A stretch of DNA of 64,000 bases from Brevibacterium sp. ZH18 (GTDB lineage: Bacteria > Actinomycetota > Actinomycetes > Actinomycetales > Brevibacteriaceae), in NCBI RefSeq assembly GCF_022748595.1, contig NZ_JALDSX010000004.1, positions 1 through 64,000 on the forward strand, written 5' to 3'. Below, piece by piece: positions 35,858 through 44,902 of the stretch; the first letter of the stretch is position 1, and each line of letters starts with the position of its first letter. The notes beneath the pieces were generated by a model. It saw only the letters and a list, made by a program, of their open reading frames with translations. It was not told the DNA's origin and made no database searches. The translations under genes and the position numbers were made by a program.

Positions 35858-35893
35858 CAGTGAGGCCCGCACCAAACGGTGCGGGCCTCACTG
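35858..35893. terminator. bidirectional hairpin at the island's right edge
   Basis: A perfect 16-bp stem pairs 35858-35873 with 35878-35893 around loop aaac. It lies between the island's last gene (ends 35782) and the convergent acetyltransferase-like gene (ends 35944). Confidence 0.9.
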
Positions 35894-35908
35894 TTCGTCG
35901 ATCAGGTA

Positions 35909-35950
35909 CCGAGCGCCAGGCGCCGAGCGTCAGGCCCCGAGCGTCAGGGG
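35909..35950. repeat. 14-bp repeat containing the stop codon of the COG3375-like gene (3 units)
   Basis: Units ccgagcgccaggcg, ccgagcgtcaggcc and ccgagcgtcagggg lie at 35909, 35923 and 35937. The third contains the minus-strand stop codon (35944-35946). Confidence 0.88.
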
Positions 35951-36813
35951 TGATGGAGGATGTAGGTTCCGCCCTTGAGGCACGTGTCGACGACCCATCC
36001 GTCGCCGACGAGTCCTGTCAGCGAGTCGCGCAGGGCCCGTCGCCAACGGCTTGCCAGCTCCGCATCCTGACCCCGTAGGGCTTCGATGTCGGAAGGGAAG
36101 TCGAGCGAGACGAGCGTCGCCTCCTTCGGCACCTCGCTGACGAGGGGTTCACCGTGCTCATCGCTGCGCAGGCTCGCGAAGGCGTCGTCTGCCTCGGTGA
36201 CCGACGCTCGTGCCGGCTTGTCGAGCGGCCAGGACACCATCATCCGGTCACTGGCCTGACCGGCATTGACGCCGTCGCGCATCTGACCGTAGAAGTCCTC
36301 GAGGTATTCGACCATTCCGACGCCGAGGCGTTCGAAGTTGAAATAGGCATTGCGCGCGACGAGTGGATCGAAGGTCCAGGTCATCTCTGTGATGCCGAGG
36401 TTGAGGCACCACAGTCTCTGGTGCAGCTTCATCGCCGATCCGGCGCCGCGGCCGATGATCTGATGGCGCACCCCGGCGATGTGAGAGTGCATGACCGTTC
36501 CCAGCGGCTGACCGAAGAATCCGATGGTCACGCCGATCATCTCGTCGGGCTCATCGACGCTGTAGGCCGCTGAGACATAGTTGCCCGCATGGGCGAAGGC
36601 CACGATGAGGCCGGGTTCGAAGATGTTGGTCCCCGTCTCGTCGACGCTCCAGACCTCGTCGAGCAACAGAGCGGCTTCGGCAGCCTCAGCGGCGGTGTGG
36701 ATCTCGCGCACCTCGATGCCTGCGGTCTCGGCTGCGGCGGCGTATTCGTCCTCGGCCAGAGCGATGATCTCCGAGTCCACTGTTCTCAATCCTTCGCGCG
36801 GTGTCATGGTCAT
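35944..36813 (-). CDS. predicted GNAT-superfamily acetyltransferase, COG3375-like
   Basis: The 289-residue product has an acetyltransferase-like core: FEPGLIVAFAHAGNYVSAAY, GVTIGFFGQ, LHSHIAGVRHQIIGRGAGSAMKLHQR-type segments, and WTFDPLVARNAYFNFERLGV. This matches the group annotated as predicted GNAT acetyltransferases with an unusual C-terminal domain. Substrate unknown. Start Met1 at 36813 or Met3. Its final codons and stop are part of a 14-bp repeat array. Confidence 0.75.
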   Translation of the reverse strand: MTMTPREGLRTVDSEIIALAEDEYAAAAETAGIEVREIHTAAEAAEAALLLDEVWSVDETGTNIFEPGLIVAFAHAGNYVSAAYSVDEPDEMIGVTIGFFGQPLGTVMHSHIAGVRHQIIGRGAGSAMKLHQRLWCLNLGITEMTWTFDPLVARNAYFNFERLGVGMVEYLEDFYGQMRDGVNAGQASDRMMVSWPLDKPARASVTEADDAFASLRSDEHGEPLVSEVPKEATLVSLDFPSDIEALRGQDAELASRWRRALRDSLTGLVGDGWVVDTCLKGGTYILHHP

Positions 36814-36905
36814 ATTGTGCCACCGAACTCACCGGTCAGCCCGGGTGGGCGAGCAATAATCGACCCAGCACTACGGAGGGTCGGAGACCGGTATAACCTG
36901 GGCGC

Positions 36906-37823
36906 ATGAGTGAACACGTCGCAGTCATCGGGGCCGGAACCATCGGCCGTTCCTTCGCCTGGCTCTTTGCCCGCTCCGGCTATTCGGTGCGGGTCTTCGA
37001 CCCACGTGACGACCTCGCCGAGGTGGTCGCCGGTCTGCAGGCCGACGTCAGTGCCGACGCTGCCGCCCATGACATGGCCGCACCAGAGATCGGATCGATC
37101 GAGCTCGCTGAATCCGCCGAGGCGGCTGTGGCCGATGCGATCTTCGTGCAGGAATCAGGTCCCGAAGATCCCGAGACGAAGCCCGTGCTCTTCGCCCAGC
37201 TCGTCGCGGCGGCTCCGCCGGACGCTGTTCTGGCGACCTCGTCGTCGACGATTCCGGCCTCACTGATCGCCGCTCATCTCGACGCTGATGCCGCGGCACG
37301 TGTGGTGGTCGGACATCCGTTCAACCCACCCCACCTCATGCCGCTCGTCGAAGTGGTTCCGTCCCCGTCGACCAGCCGGAAAGCCGTGGACAGGGCAGTC
37401 GAGTTCTACCGCAGCTGCGGTAGAGAACCCGTCGTGCTCGGTAGAGAAGTGCGCGGATTCGTGGGCAACAGGCTCCAGAATGCGCTGATGAAGGAGGCGA
37501 TCTCGCTCGTGCAGAACGGGGTGATCTCAGCTCCGGATCTCGATGCGGTGATGAAGAATTCCCTGGGCCTGCGGTGGTCCGCGGTGGGGCAGTTCGAGGG
37601 CATGCACCTCGGCGGGGGAGACGCGGGAATCCGCGGTTTCATGCGTCATATCGGTCCGTCATTCGCTGAGATCGATGAACTTCCCGTTGACCTCGGCGAA
37701 GAGGCGATGAGCGAGATCTTCACGCAGGTGGAAGAGGCCTATGGGACGAGCCCGAAGCCCGAGTCCGCTGCAGCGCGCGACAGAATCCAACGTGCCGTGC
37801 TCGACGCCCGCAAGCACGGGTGA
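36906..37823 (+). CDS. 3-hydroxyacyl-CoA dehydrogenase family oxidoreductase
   Basis: The 305-residue product has the NAD-binding fold VAVIGAGTIGRSFAWLFARSG, the catalytic segments SSSTIP and GHPFNPPHLMPLVEVV and the C-terminal helical domain (GREVRGFVGNRLQNALMKEAISLV). Members act on hydroxyacyl-CoA, gulonate or carnitine. The short single-domain form and the SSSTIP motif favour the carnitine/gulonate dehydrogenase branch. Head to head with the upstream acetyltransferase-like gene. Confidence 0.82.
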   Translation: MSEHVAVIGAGTIGRSFAWLFARSGYSVRVFDPRDDLAEVVAGLQADVSADAAAHDMAAPEIGSIELAESAEAAVADAIFVQESGPEDPETKPVLFAQLVAAAPPDAVLATSSSTIPASLIAAHLDADAAARVVVGHPFNPPHLMPLVEVVPSPSTSRKAVDRAVEFYRSCGREPVVLGREVRGFVGNRLQNALMKEAISLVQNGVISAPDLDAVMKNSLGLRWSAVGQFEGMHLGGGDAGIRGFMRHIGPSFAEIDELPVDLGEEAMSEIFTQVEEAYGTSPKPESAAARDRIQRAVLDARKHG

Positions 37824-37827
37824 GTCC

Positions 37828-38187
37828 TCAGACCGCCGGCTGGTAGAAGTATGTGGTGCGCTCGGCGATGAGGCCCTCGGCGTCGAAGAGGAAGAAGTCG
37901 GCGAAGCCCACCGACGTCTCCGTGCCGTCCTTGAGGCGGCCGTTGAACACGCCCCGGCTGGCGGCGCGGTCGTTGTCGACGATGACTTCCTGCACGGAGT
38001 GCGCACCGGTCTCGATGACCCGCTCTCCGTGGTAGAAATCGGTGATCTGGGTGCCGATCATCGTCGGGTATCCCGGACGGTCGTAGCTGGCGTCGGAGGC
38101 GAACAGCGCCGTGGTGGCGTCCGCGTCCCCTGCATCGACGGTGGTGTAGTAACGGTTCACGAGTTCAGTCACACTGGCCATGTCCAT
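37828..38187 (-). CDS. NTF2/SnoaL-like domain protein
   Basis: The 119-residue product is a single cone-shaped NTF2-like domain: VTELVNRYYTTVDAGDADAT, LFASDASYDRPGYPTMIG, GVFNGRLKDGTETSVGFADFFLFDAEGLI. Such proteins can be small enzymes or ligand-binding proteins. No conserved catalytic pair is obvious. Convergent with the dehydrogenase at 37823 with only 4 bp between stops. Confidence 0.8.
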   Translation of the reverse strand: MDMASVTELVNRYYTTVDAGDADATTALFASDASYDRPGYPTMIGTQITDFYHGERVIETGAHSVQEVIVDNDRAASRGVFNGRLKDGTETSVGFADFFLFDAEGLIAERTTYFYQPAV

Positions 38188-38313
38188 ACGGTAGCAGTCA
38201 CCTCCCGCCTGTGGATCCGCTCACGGTCTGAGACGAACAATTGCCGCCGAGGTGATTCGGCCATAGGTTGGGAAGTGCACCCTGCAGACAACCCCGCAGA
38301 GAAGAGGCTCGAC

Positions 38314-39693
38314 ATGACAACCATGTATCGCGTGACCAACCCGGCAACCGGCCAGGTGGCCGAAGAGTTCGACACATTCACCGACTCACAGATCCTGTCC
38401 GCGCTTGACCGTTCAGCCACGACTTTCACCGAGTGGAGCCAGACGTCCGTGGCCGATCGCGCCGCGGTCCTCACCCGTGTCGCCGAGATCTACGCCAACC
38501 GGGCCGAAGAGCTCGCGAAGGTCATCCAGCTCGAGATGGGCAAGGCCGTCCCCGAGGGCAAGGGCGAGGTCGGACTGAGCTCGGCGATCTACCACTACTT
38601 CGCCGACAACGCCGAGGCGTTCATGGCCGATGAGCCCCTGCGCGGACCCGACGACGGCACCGCGATGATTCGCCGCAAGCCCGTCGGCTCGCTGTTGGGC
38701 ATCATGCCGTGGAACTTCCCCTACTATCAGGTCGCACGCTTCGCAGCGCCGAACCTGGCGCTGGGCAACACGATCCTGCTCAAGCACGCCCCGCAGTGCC
38801 CGCGTTCGGCGCAGATCATGGAAGAGATCTTCATTGAGGCCGGCCTTCCAGAAGGTGCCTACATCAACATCTACGCGAGCAATGAGCAGGTCGCGGAGCT
38901 CATCCTGCCCGACCCGCGCAACCATGGTGTGTCCCTGACCGGTTCCGAGCGTGCAGGTTCGGCAGTCGCCGCCGAAGCGGGCAAGAACCTCAAGAAGGTC
39001 GTCCTCGAACTCGGCGGTTCGGACCCCTACATCCTCCTCGACACCGCCGACGTCGCGAAGAGCGCGAAGACGTTCTTCAACACGCGCATGGGCAACACAG
39101 GCCAGGCCTGCAACTCGCCCAAGCGCATGATCGTCATGGACGACGTCTACGACGAGTTCCTGTCCTCGATCACCGAGGCGGCCAAGAAGATCACGCCGGA
39201 GACACCAGGCGGCGAGGGCTCACCTCTGAGCCCGCTGTCCTCGGTCGCAGCCGCTGACCGCTTCGTCGAGCAGGTCCAGGACACCGTCAGCCAGGGTGCG
39301 ACCCTGCTGGCCGGCGGCAAGAAGTACGACGGCGGCGGCGCCTACGTCGAACCCGTCGTCCTCGCCGATGTTGAGAAGGGCATGCGCGGCTACTATGAAG
39401 AGCTCTTCGGCCCCGCGGTCATCGTCTACAAGGTCAGCAGCGAGGAAGAAGCGGTCGAACTGGCCAATGACACGCCGTTCGGCCTCGGCGCCGCAGTGTT
39501 CTCGAACGACATCGAGAAGGCAGAGCGCGTCGGTTCGCAGATCGACTCCGGAATGGTCTTCCTCAACACCCCGGAAGGCTCACGCGAGTACCTGCCCTTC
39601 GGCGGTGTGAAGCGCTCGGGCGTCGGCCGTGAGCTCGGACCGTTGGCCATGGACGAATTCGTCAACAAGCAGCTCGTGTTCAAGAAGCACTGA
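38314..39693 (+). CDS. NAD(P)-dependent aldehyde dehydrogenase, succinate-semialdehyde type
   Basis: The 459-residue product has the aldehyde dehydrogenase signatures: the [18 protein letters not shown] substrate channel, the general-base Glu in LELGGSDPY and the catalytic Cys in [11 protein letters not shown]. The length and MPWNFP style match the GabD2/Sad group, so succinate semialdehyde is the best guess. The ATG at 38314 follows GAAGAGG by about 7 bp. A rho-independent terminator follows. A longer in-frame ORF upstream of this ATG is a shadow over the two neighbours. Confidence 0.88.
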   Translation: MTTMYRVTNPATGQVAEEFDTFTDSQILSALDRSATTFTEWSQTSVADRAAVLTRVAEIYANRAEELAKVIQLEMGKAVPEGKGEVGLSSAIYHYFADNAEAFMADEPLRGPDDGTAMIRRKPVGSLLGIMPWNFPYYQVARFAAPNLALGNTILLKHAPQCPRSAQIMEEIFIEAGLPEGAYINIYASNEQVAELILPDPRNHGVSLTGSERAGSAVAAEAGKNLKKVVLELGGSDPYILLDTADVAKSAKTFFNTRMGNTGQACNSPKRMIVMDDVYDEFLSSITEAAKKITPETPGGEGSPLSPLSSVAAADRFVEQVQDTVSQGATLLAGGKKYDGGGAYVEPVVLADVEKGMRGYYEELFGPAVIVYKVSSEEEAVELANDTPFGLGAAVFSNDIEKAERVGSQIDSGMVFLNTPEGSREYLPFGGVKRSGVGRELGPLAMDEFVNKQLVFKKH

Positions 39694-39710
39694 GTCTGAA
39701 CTCCACTCTT

Positions 39711-39746
39711 GGAGCGCTGATCGCCTAGGCGGTCAGCGCTCCTTTT
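39711..39746 (+). terminator. rho-independent terminator after the aldehyde dehydrogenase
   Basis: A 15-bp stem with one G-U pair joins 39711-39725 with 39728-39742 around a 2-base loop. TTTT follows at 39743-39746. Confidence 0.9.
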
Positions 39747-39885
39747 GTCTGCTGAGGACTCACATTCATTTCTCAGCAGGTGGATCTCGTGTCGGCATCG
39801 TCACCGGCTGGGCCTGGTGTAGTGGCTGTTCACCCTCTATCTGGTTACCGGCGGTTACGATATGGTAGCCTGCATGGTTGGCCTT

Positions 39886-39901
39886 CACCGGGAGTCCGGT
39901 G
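39886..39901. promoter_or_regulatory. inverted repeat upstream of the BCCT carrier
   Basis: CACCGG-gagt-CCGGTG is a perfect 6-bp inverted repeat 57 bp before the start at 39958. It may be an operator or a leader hairpin for this osmolyte carrier. Confidence 0.4.
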
Positions 39902-39957
39902 TGCAGAAACACAGAAATCAATGTGGACGCGATGTCGTCCGCTGAAGGAGTGAGCAG

Positions 39958-42027
39958 ATGAGCGCCACAGTGGATGAATCCACAGAGAAGTCGAAGAAGG
40001 GGGCGAAAGCTCTGCTGCCTCCGGTGAATAAGCCGGTCTTCATCGCTTCCGCCCTCGGCACTCTGGCCATCACCATTTGGGCATTGGTCTCGCCGTCCAA
40101 CGCCGAGGCTGTCCTCGGTGCGGTCGTCGGGTGGACCTCGGACTGGTTCGGCTGGTTCTACGTCCTCCTCGTGGCCATCGTCCTCGTCTTCGTCATCTAC
40201 CTGGCCGCCTCCAAGTATGGAAACACGAAGCTCGGCCCCGAGCATTCGAAGCCCGAATACGGGCTGCTGGCCTGGGCCTCGATGCTCTTCGCCGCCGGTA
40301 TCAGCACCGACCTCATGTTCTTCGCCGTGGCTGAACCGGTCACCCAATATCTGACGCCGCCGAGCACAGAGCCCGAAACGGTCGAAGCGGCTCGGGAAGC
40401 CACGGTCTGGACACTGTTCCACTACGGCATCAGCGGCTGGGGACTCTACGCTCTCATGGGCATCGCGCTGGCCTACTTCGCCTACCGGATGAACATGCCG
40501 CTGGCGATCCGCTCTGCGCTTGCCCCGATCTTCGGCAAACGCGTCCAGGGTGCATTAGGCGACACGGTTGACATCGCTGCCCTGCTGGGCACCGTCTTCG
40601 GTGTGGCCACCTCCCTGGGCATCGGTGTGGTCATGGTCAACGTTGGTCTCAACACGGTCTTCGGCATCCCCATCGGGGTGGGCTCTCAGATCGGCATCGT
40701 CGTCGTCGGAGTCGCCGTGGCGACGCTCTCGGCCGTCTCCGGTGTCGACAAAGGCATCAAGTTCCTCTCGATCCTCAACGTCTTCCTTGCGGTTGCCCTC
40801 AGCCTGTGGGTCCTCGTCGCGGGCAACACCAAATTCCTGCTCAACGCCTTCGTCCTCAACGTCTTCGACTTCGTGAGAATGTTCCCGAACATGGCGGGTC
40901 AGACCTTCGCGTTCGAGGACACCGGAACGTGGATGACCGACTGGACTCTGTTCTTTTGGGCTTGGTGGATCGCCTTCGCCTCGTTCGTCGGTCTGTTCCT
41001 CGCACGCATCTCGCGCGGACGCACGATCCGTCAGTTCGTCGTCGGCACCCTGACGATCCCGTTCATCTACATCTTCATGTGGATCTCAATCTACGGAAAC
41101 TCCGCCCTCGACCTCATCCGCAACGGTGACAAGGAGTTCGGTGAGAAGACGATGCTCAACCCTGAGGGCGGCTTCTACGAGTTGCTCTCCAACTACCCAG
41201 GGTTCGTCGTCATCGCAGCGCTCGCGACGATCACAGCACTGCTGTTCTACGTCACGACTGCGGACTCCGCTGCGCTCGTCATGGCCAACCTCTCCTCGCG
41301 CCTGCCCACCCCGCAGGACGACGGCCGTCCGGGACTGCGCATCTTCTGGGCCCTGTCCACCGGTGCGCTGACCGTCGCCATGCTCATCGTCGGCGGAGTC
41401 GGGGCTCTGCAGAATGCGACGGTCGTCATGGGTCTGCCGTTCGCCTTCGTCGTCATCCTCGTGATGGTCGGACTCTACAAAGCGCTGCGGGTCGAAGCGA
41501 ACCGCGTCGACAGCGCCTCACAGAGCCTGCCCGGATCCCTGGCCCGACGTTCATACACAGGCGGCCGACATGAGCCCTGGCAGCGCCAGCTGGGTCGAGT
41601 CCTCTCCTTCCCCAGCGGCAACAAGGCACGCGACTTCGAACGTGAGATCCTCACCCCGACCTTGGAAGAGGTCGCGGCGGAGATGAACGAACGGGGGGTC
41701 ACCGCTCGCTGTGGCCGCGTCGACTCGGAAGGACAGTTCGTCGAGGACGGCGAGCTCATCCAGCTCGAGGTCGACGGCAAGGGCGAATACCCCTTCCGGT
41801 ACCAGATCTGGCCGCACAAGGTCAGCGTTCCCTCGTTCGGCGGACACGTGCCGCGCGGAACGGAGGACTACTACCGCATGGAGGTCTACCTCGACGGCGG
41901 CACCGGTCAGGGCTACGACGTGATGGGCTATTCGAAGGAGCAGCTCATCGACGACATCCTCGACAAGTACGGTCGCCACGTGGAGTTCCTGCAGCTGCAG
42001 GAGAACATCGCCCACCCCGACGACTGA
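39958..42027 (+). CDS. BCCT family transporter (choline/betaine, BetT-like)
   Basis: The 689-residue product has twelve membrane helices and the BCCT signature TDWTLFFWAWWIAFASFVG followed by LARISRGRTIRQF. The aromatic-box helix region (MWISIYGNSALDL) and the YVTTADSAALVM segment are present. The long hydrophilic C-terminus of about 180 residues is like E. coli BetT and not like BetP, which favours choline or betaine uptake driven by protons or sodium. It may be osmotically regulated through this tail. The start ATG has AAGGAG 6-7 bp upstream. Confidence 0.9.
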   Translation: MSATVDESTEKSKKGAKALLPPVNKPVFIASALGTLAITIWALVSPSNAEAVLGAVVGWTSDWFGWFYVLLVAIVLVFVIYLAASKYGNTKLGPEHSKPEYGLLAWASMLFAAGISTDLMFFAVAEPVTQYLTPPSTEPETVEAAREATVWTLFHYGISGWGLYALMGIALAYFAYRMNMPLAIRSALAPIFGKRVQGALGDTVDIAALLGTVFGVATSLGIGVVMVNVGLNTVFGIPIGVGSQIGIVVVGVAVATLSAVSGVDKGIKFLSILNVFLAVALSLWVLVAGNTKFLLNAFVLNVFDFVRMFPNMAGQTFAFEDTGTWMTDWTLFFWAWWIAFASFVGLFLARISRGRTIRQFVVGTLTIPFIYIFMWISIYGNSALDLIRNGDKEFGEKTMLNPEGGFYELLSNYPGFVVIAALATITALLFYVTTADSAALVMANLSSRLPTPQDDGRPGLRIFWALSTGALTVAMLIVGGVGALQNATVVMGLPFAFVVILVMVGLYKALRVEANRVDSASQSLPGSLARRSYTGGRHEPWQRQLGRVLSFPSGNKARDFEREILTPTLEEVAAEMNERGVTARCGRVDSEGQFVEDGELIQLEVDGKGEYPFRYQIWPHKVSVPSFGGHVPRGTEDYYRMEVYLDGGTGQGYDVMGYSKEQLIDDILDKYGRHVEFLQLQENIAHPDD

Positions 42028-42069
42028 CATCGTCTGCACGCTGCCCCCGGTACAGCCATCTGCCCTCGA

Positions 42070-42148
42070 GGCCGATGACCGTGCCGGGGGCAGTCGTCTG
42101 TCACGGGGCGGTTGTCTGTCACGGGGCCGATGACCGTGCCCGGGGCAG
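42070..42148. repeat. interleaved tandem repeats downstream of the BCCT gene
   Basis: A 24-bp unit (ggccgatgaccgtgcc...) occurs at 42070-42093 and 42125-42148. Between them a shorter sequence tgtctgtcacggggc-type occurs twice with an 18-bp period. No stop codon is in these units. Confidence 0.85.
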
Positions 42149-42190
42149 ACGGCTGTGCCGGAGCAGTCGTCTGTGCGGCAGCAGCCACGG

Positions 42191-43075
42191 TCACCTCCGT
42201 GCGAGACCGTCCAGACACATTCTCAGAGAACGCGCGACAGAGAGAGCGGTGAGGCCGCTGGTGGCCGGGTTCTCCGGGCTCGGCGTCGACGAGATGGAGA
42301 AGGCGAAGTCACCGGCGGGCCCTCTCGCGGTGATCTCATGGTGTGAGTCCGTCTGACGAGGATCCGCGCGTATCTCCACACCGGACCGGTGCAGGGCCGT
42401 CTCCATCAGCTCGTCGTCCTCGGTTGCGCCGACTCCGAGCCCGCGCGTTGCCCAGGCCAGCGCCACGGCGATGTTGACGTTGGCGGGGAACTTCACGATC
42501 GCCTCGGCGGGGGAGCCGGTGAAGATCGTCAACGGACCATCTGCTGGGGTCAGTTCCGTGAGTCGTCGAACCTCCTCGGTGCCCATCCAGGGTTGGATGA
42601 GTCCGGCAGGAGCCTTGGCAGTCCTGATGGATACGTCGTCGAGAGCGTGCGCCTGAGCGGCGGCCTCGAGGACGTCGAGCCCGCCGATCGCCCCATTCGT
42701 CACGTGCAGCTCACCTGGTCCCGCCAGGAGCGCCCGCCTGGTCGGCCGATCGGCGAGGGCACCGACGCTGGTGAGGACGAGTGGCGTGCCGGCGGCGATG
42801 ACAGATGGACCGAAGCTCTTGGCGGCAGGGACTCCCGCACACTCGACGACGACATCGGCGTCGAGTTCAAGCCAGCGAGGGTCGTCGGGGCTGCCGACCT
42901 GGATGAGTTCGGCCCCCAGATGTCGATGCGCGGAGTGCTTGTCGAGGTCGCGGACGAGAGCTGTCAGAGCCAACCGTCCACCTGAGATCTCCGGCTGGAG
43001 CAGGCGGGCGACATGCCGCCCAATCGCCCCGAAGCCGATCATCAGCACTGATTTCACTTCGCTGTCCGCCGTCAT
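42191..43075 (-). CDS. L-aspartate dehydrogenase family (NadX-like)
   Basis: The product of about 294 residues begins with a Rossmann fold (VLMIGFGAIGRHVARLL), followed by VVECAGVPA, LVLTSVGALAD, LHVTNGAIGGLDVLEAA and KFPANVNIAVALAWATRG. This order is that of aspartate dehydrogenase, which makes iminoaspartate for NAD synthesis or degrades aspartate. The ATG at 43075 is chosen because upstream in-frame sequence is shadow of the tag gene. No other nad genes are nearby, so a catabolic role is equally possible. Confidence 0.83.
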   Translation of the reverse strand: MTADSEVKSVLMIGFGAIGRHVARLLQPEISGGRLALTALVRDLDKHSAHRHLGAELIQVGSPDDPRWLELDADVVVECAGVPAAKSFGPSVIAAGTPLVLTSVGALADRPTRRALLAGPGELHVTNGAIGGLDVLEAAAQAHALDDVSIRTAKAPAGLIQPWMGTEEVRRLTELTPADGPLTIFTGSPAEAIVKFPANVNIAVALAWATRGLGVGATEDDELMETALHRSGVEIRADPRQTDSHHEITARGPAGDFAFSISSTPSPENPATSGLTALSVARSLRMCLDGLARR

Positions 43076-43165
43076 GAGATCAGGGTACACATCGGCCTGG
43101 ACACGAGCGTCAGTGCCGCGGGGTACGGTAACGGTGTGGAAGAGCGAAGCAGGGGAGAAGCAGAC

Positions 43166-43792
43166 ATGGCAGAGACCGACACCGTCGACGATCCGACCAC
43201 TGACGGTGCAGTCGTCGGAGACGACGGTGTTGCGCGAACTCCGTGGGCCTACGGTGATCCTCTGCTGCTGTCCTACTACGACACCGAATGGGGGATGCCG
43301 GTCCGTGATGAGTCGGGCCTGTTCGAACGGCTCAGCCTCGAGGGCTTCCAGGCTGGACTGTCGTGGCTGACGATCCTGAAGAAGCGCGAGCGGTTCCGCG
43401 AGGTCTTCGCCCACTTCGATGCCGAGGCGGTCGCACAGTTCGGTGAGGCCGAGATCGAAGCCCTGCTCCAGGATCCCGGAATCATCCGTCACCGAGGCAA
43501 GATCGAGGCCTGCATCGGCAATGCGAAGGCGACTCTGGCCATGCGCGACGAGGGTGGACTCGCAGATTTCATCTGGAGTTTCCAGCCCGAGGAGACCCCG
43601 CGTCCGACATCACTGGCGGAGGTGCCGACGACCGGTCCCGAATCCGTGGCCCTGTCGAAGGCTCTGAAGAAGAAGGGCTTCCGGTTCGTCGGACCGACCA
43701 CGATGTATGCCCTGATGGAGGCCATCGGTATGGTGGACACGCACGTTCTCGGCTCCCACCGCCGAGGTACCTCCGGAGTCTGGGACTCCTGA
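43166..43792 (+). CDS. tag: DNA-3-methyladenine glycosylase I family (Tag), zinc ligands not conserved
   Basis: The 208-residue product matches Tag: PWAYGDPLLLSYYDTEWGMP, LFERLSLEGFQAGLSWLTILKKRERFREVF, then ALKKKGFRFVGPTTMYALMEAIGMV. Tag excises 3-methyladenine from alkylated DNA. In E. coli Tag a zinc is held by two Cys and two His; here the first Cys is Thr25, the first His is Tyr38 and the last Cys is Ser197, with only His193 kept. The pattern may be a subfamily trait. The ATG at 43166 has GGGGAG at good distance and is preferred to GTG 43136. Confidence 0.88.
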   Translation: MAETDTVDDPTTDGAVVGDDGVARTPWAYGDPLLLSYYDTEWGMPVRDESGLFERLSLEGFQAGLSWLTILKKRERFREVFAHFDAEAVAQFGEAEIEALLQDPGIIRHRGKIEACIGNAKATLAMRDEGGLADFIWSFQPEETPRPTSLAEVPTTGPESVALSKALKKKGFRFVGPTTMYALMEAIGMVDTHVLGSHRRGTSGVWDS

Positions 43793-43814
43793 TACCGAGT
43801 TTGAAAGGTCGTCG

Positions 43815-44258
43815 ATGAAGGATATCCGCGTCAGTGCCCTGGTCCTGCTGCATCCGCACCAGCCCGAACTGCTCATGGTGCGCAAGGCCGGCACAACCTC
43901 ATTCATGCTCCCCGGCGGCAAACCCGAAGCCGGAGAGACTGCCGAGGCGACGATCATCCGCGAGATCAGTGAGGAGCTCGGACTCACCCTGGATCCCGAG
44001 AAGCTCTCACCCCTGGGGACGTTCAGTGCTGATGCGGCCAATGAGGCCGACCATCGTGTGATCGGGGACGTCTTCTGCTTTGACGGACTGCCGGCCGAAC
44101 TCGACATCGAGAACATCGAACACCTCGCCGAGATCGCCGAGGCCGACTGGTTCCCCTTCGATCCGATGCCCGCCGATACCGCCGAGCGTCAGTTCGCACC
44201 ACTGACCCGGCACCAGGTCGTGCCGGCACTGCGTGAACGAGGCCTGCTGACATGGTGA
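43815..44258 (+). CDS. Nudix hydrolase
   Basis: The 147-residue product has a complete Nudix box: GGKPEAGETAEATIIREISE followed by ELG, with the two catalytic glutamates. It hydrolyses a nucleoside diphosphate linked to another moiety. The gene follows tag at 22 bp, so the two are likely co-transcribed. The final sense codons and stop lie in a 19-bp tandem repeat. Confidence 0.9.
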   Translation: MKDIRVSALVLLHPHQPELLMVRKAGTTSFMLPGGKPEAGETAEATIIREISEELGLTLDPEKLSPLGTFSADAANEADHRVIGDVFCFDGLPAELDIENIEHLAEIAEADWFPFDPMPADTAERQFAPLTRHQVVPALRERGLLTW

Positions 44259-44290
44259 CGGTCGGCTGACATGGTGACGGTCGGCTGACC
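44246..44290. repeat. 19-bp perfect tandem repeat containing the Nudix stop codon
   Basis: The 19-bp unit gctgacatggtgacggtcg lies at 44246-44264 (including the stop TGA at 44256-44258) and identically at 44265-44283. A partial third copy, gctgacc, follows. Confidence 0.97.
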
Positions 44291-44302
44291 CCAGCGAGTT
44301 CC

Positions 44303-44902
44303 TCAGTCTTTGCCTGTGTCGCTGCTCTGTCGCGAATAGGCGATGAGTGCGCGATAGAGATCCAGCGGAGTGCAGTTCGCCCCCTTGGCCAACGACTTCA
44401 CCAGCTTGCGGTAGTCCTGGTAGTCGATCTGCGCCGGGTTGGTCGTGTCGACGAGGTCGAATTCGTGGAGGACTCCGACAGTGCGGGCATCGAGGATGGG
44501 GAACTTCAGCGGGTTGAACACGGCGAGCAGAGTGCTCGCCAGCGGCCCGCCGACTCCGGGGAGGATCTTGAGGAAAGGCAGTCGCAGATGATTCGGGGTG
44601 TCTTCGTCGAGTGCGACCGCGGTGACGTAGTCGATGTCGTCGGCGTCGATGAGCTCAAGGGCGGACAGGGACGCGACGGATTTCCACTCGGCGACCTTGA
44701 GGAAGTGCTTGCGTTTGTAGGATTCGCGCTTGATGACCTTCGGCGCGATGGAGTCGAAGATCGCCGCTTCGGCATCGGTCACCGTGTACTGAGGTTCGAA
44801 GCGCAGGACGAAGGCGGTGTCGATGGCGTCGGGCCTGCTGGTGCTCGTGGCGCCGTTGGTGTCGCCGGCAGCGTCGGATGAGTGAGATTCGGCAGAAGTC
44901 AT
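44303..44902 (-). CDS. hypothetical protein, helix-hairpin-helix-like
   Basis: The 199-residue product has a hydrophilic N-terminus and a helical body. The segment LPFLKILPGVGGPLASTLLAVFNP followed by FPILDARTVGVL resembles the HhH and following helix of base-excision glycosylases, where the Asp after the HhH would be catalytic. The match is short and no Fe-S cluster is seen, so this is a tentative reading. It is convergent with the tag/Nudix pair. Confidence 0.5.
   Translation of the reverse strand: MTSAESHSSDAAGDTNGATSTSRPDAIDTAFVLRFEPQYTVTDAEAAIFDSIAPKVIKRESYKRKHFLKVAEWKSVASLSALELIDADDIDYVTAVALDEDTPNHLRLPFLKILPGVGGPLASTLLAVFNPLKFPILDARTVGVLHEFDLVDTTNPAQIDYQDYRKLVKSLAKGANCTPLDLYRALIAYSRQSSDTGKD

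Noticed and set aside
37741-38313. N-terminal extension of the aldehyde dehydrogenase by about 190 codons
   Set aside because: The extension overlaps two other genes and the family begins at the ATG at 38314 with a good ribosome-binding site.
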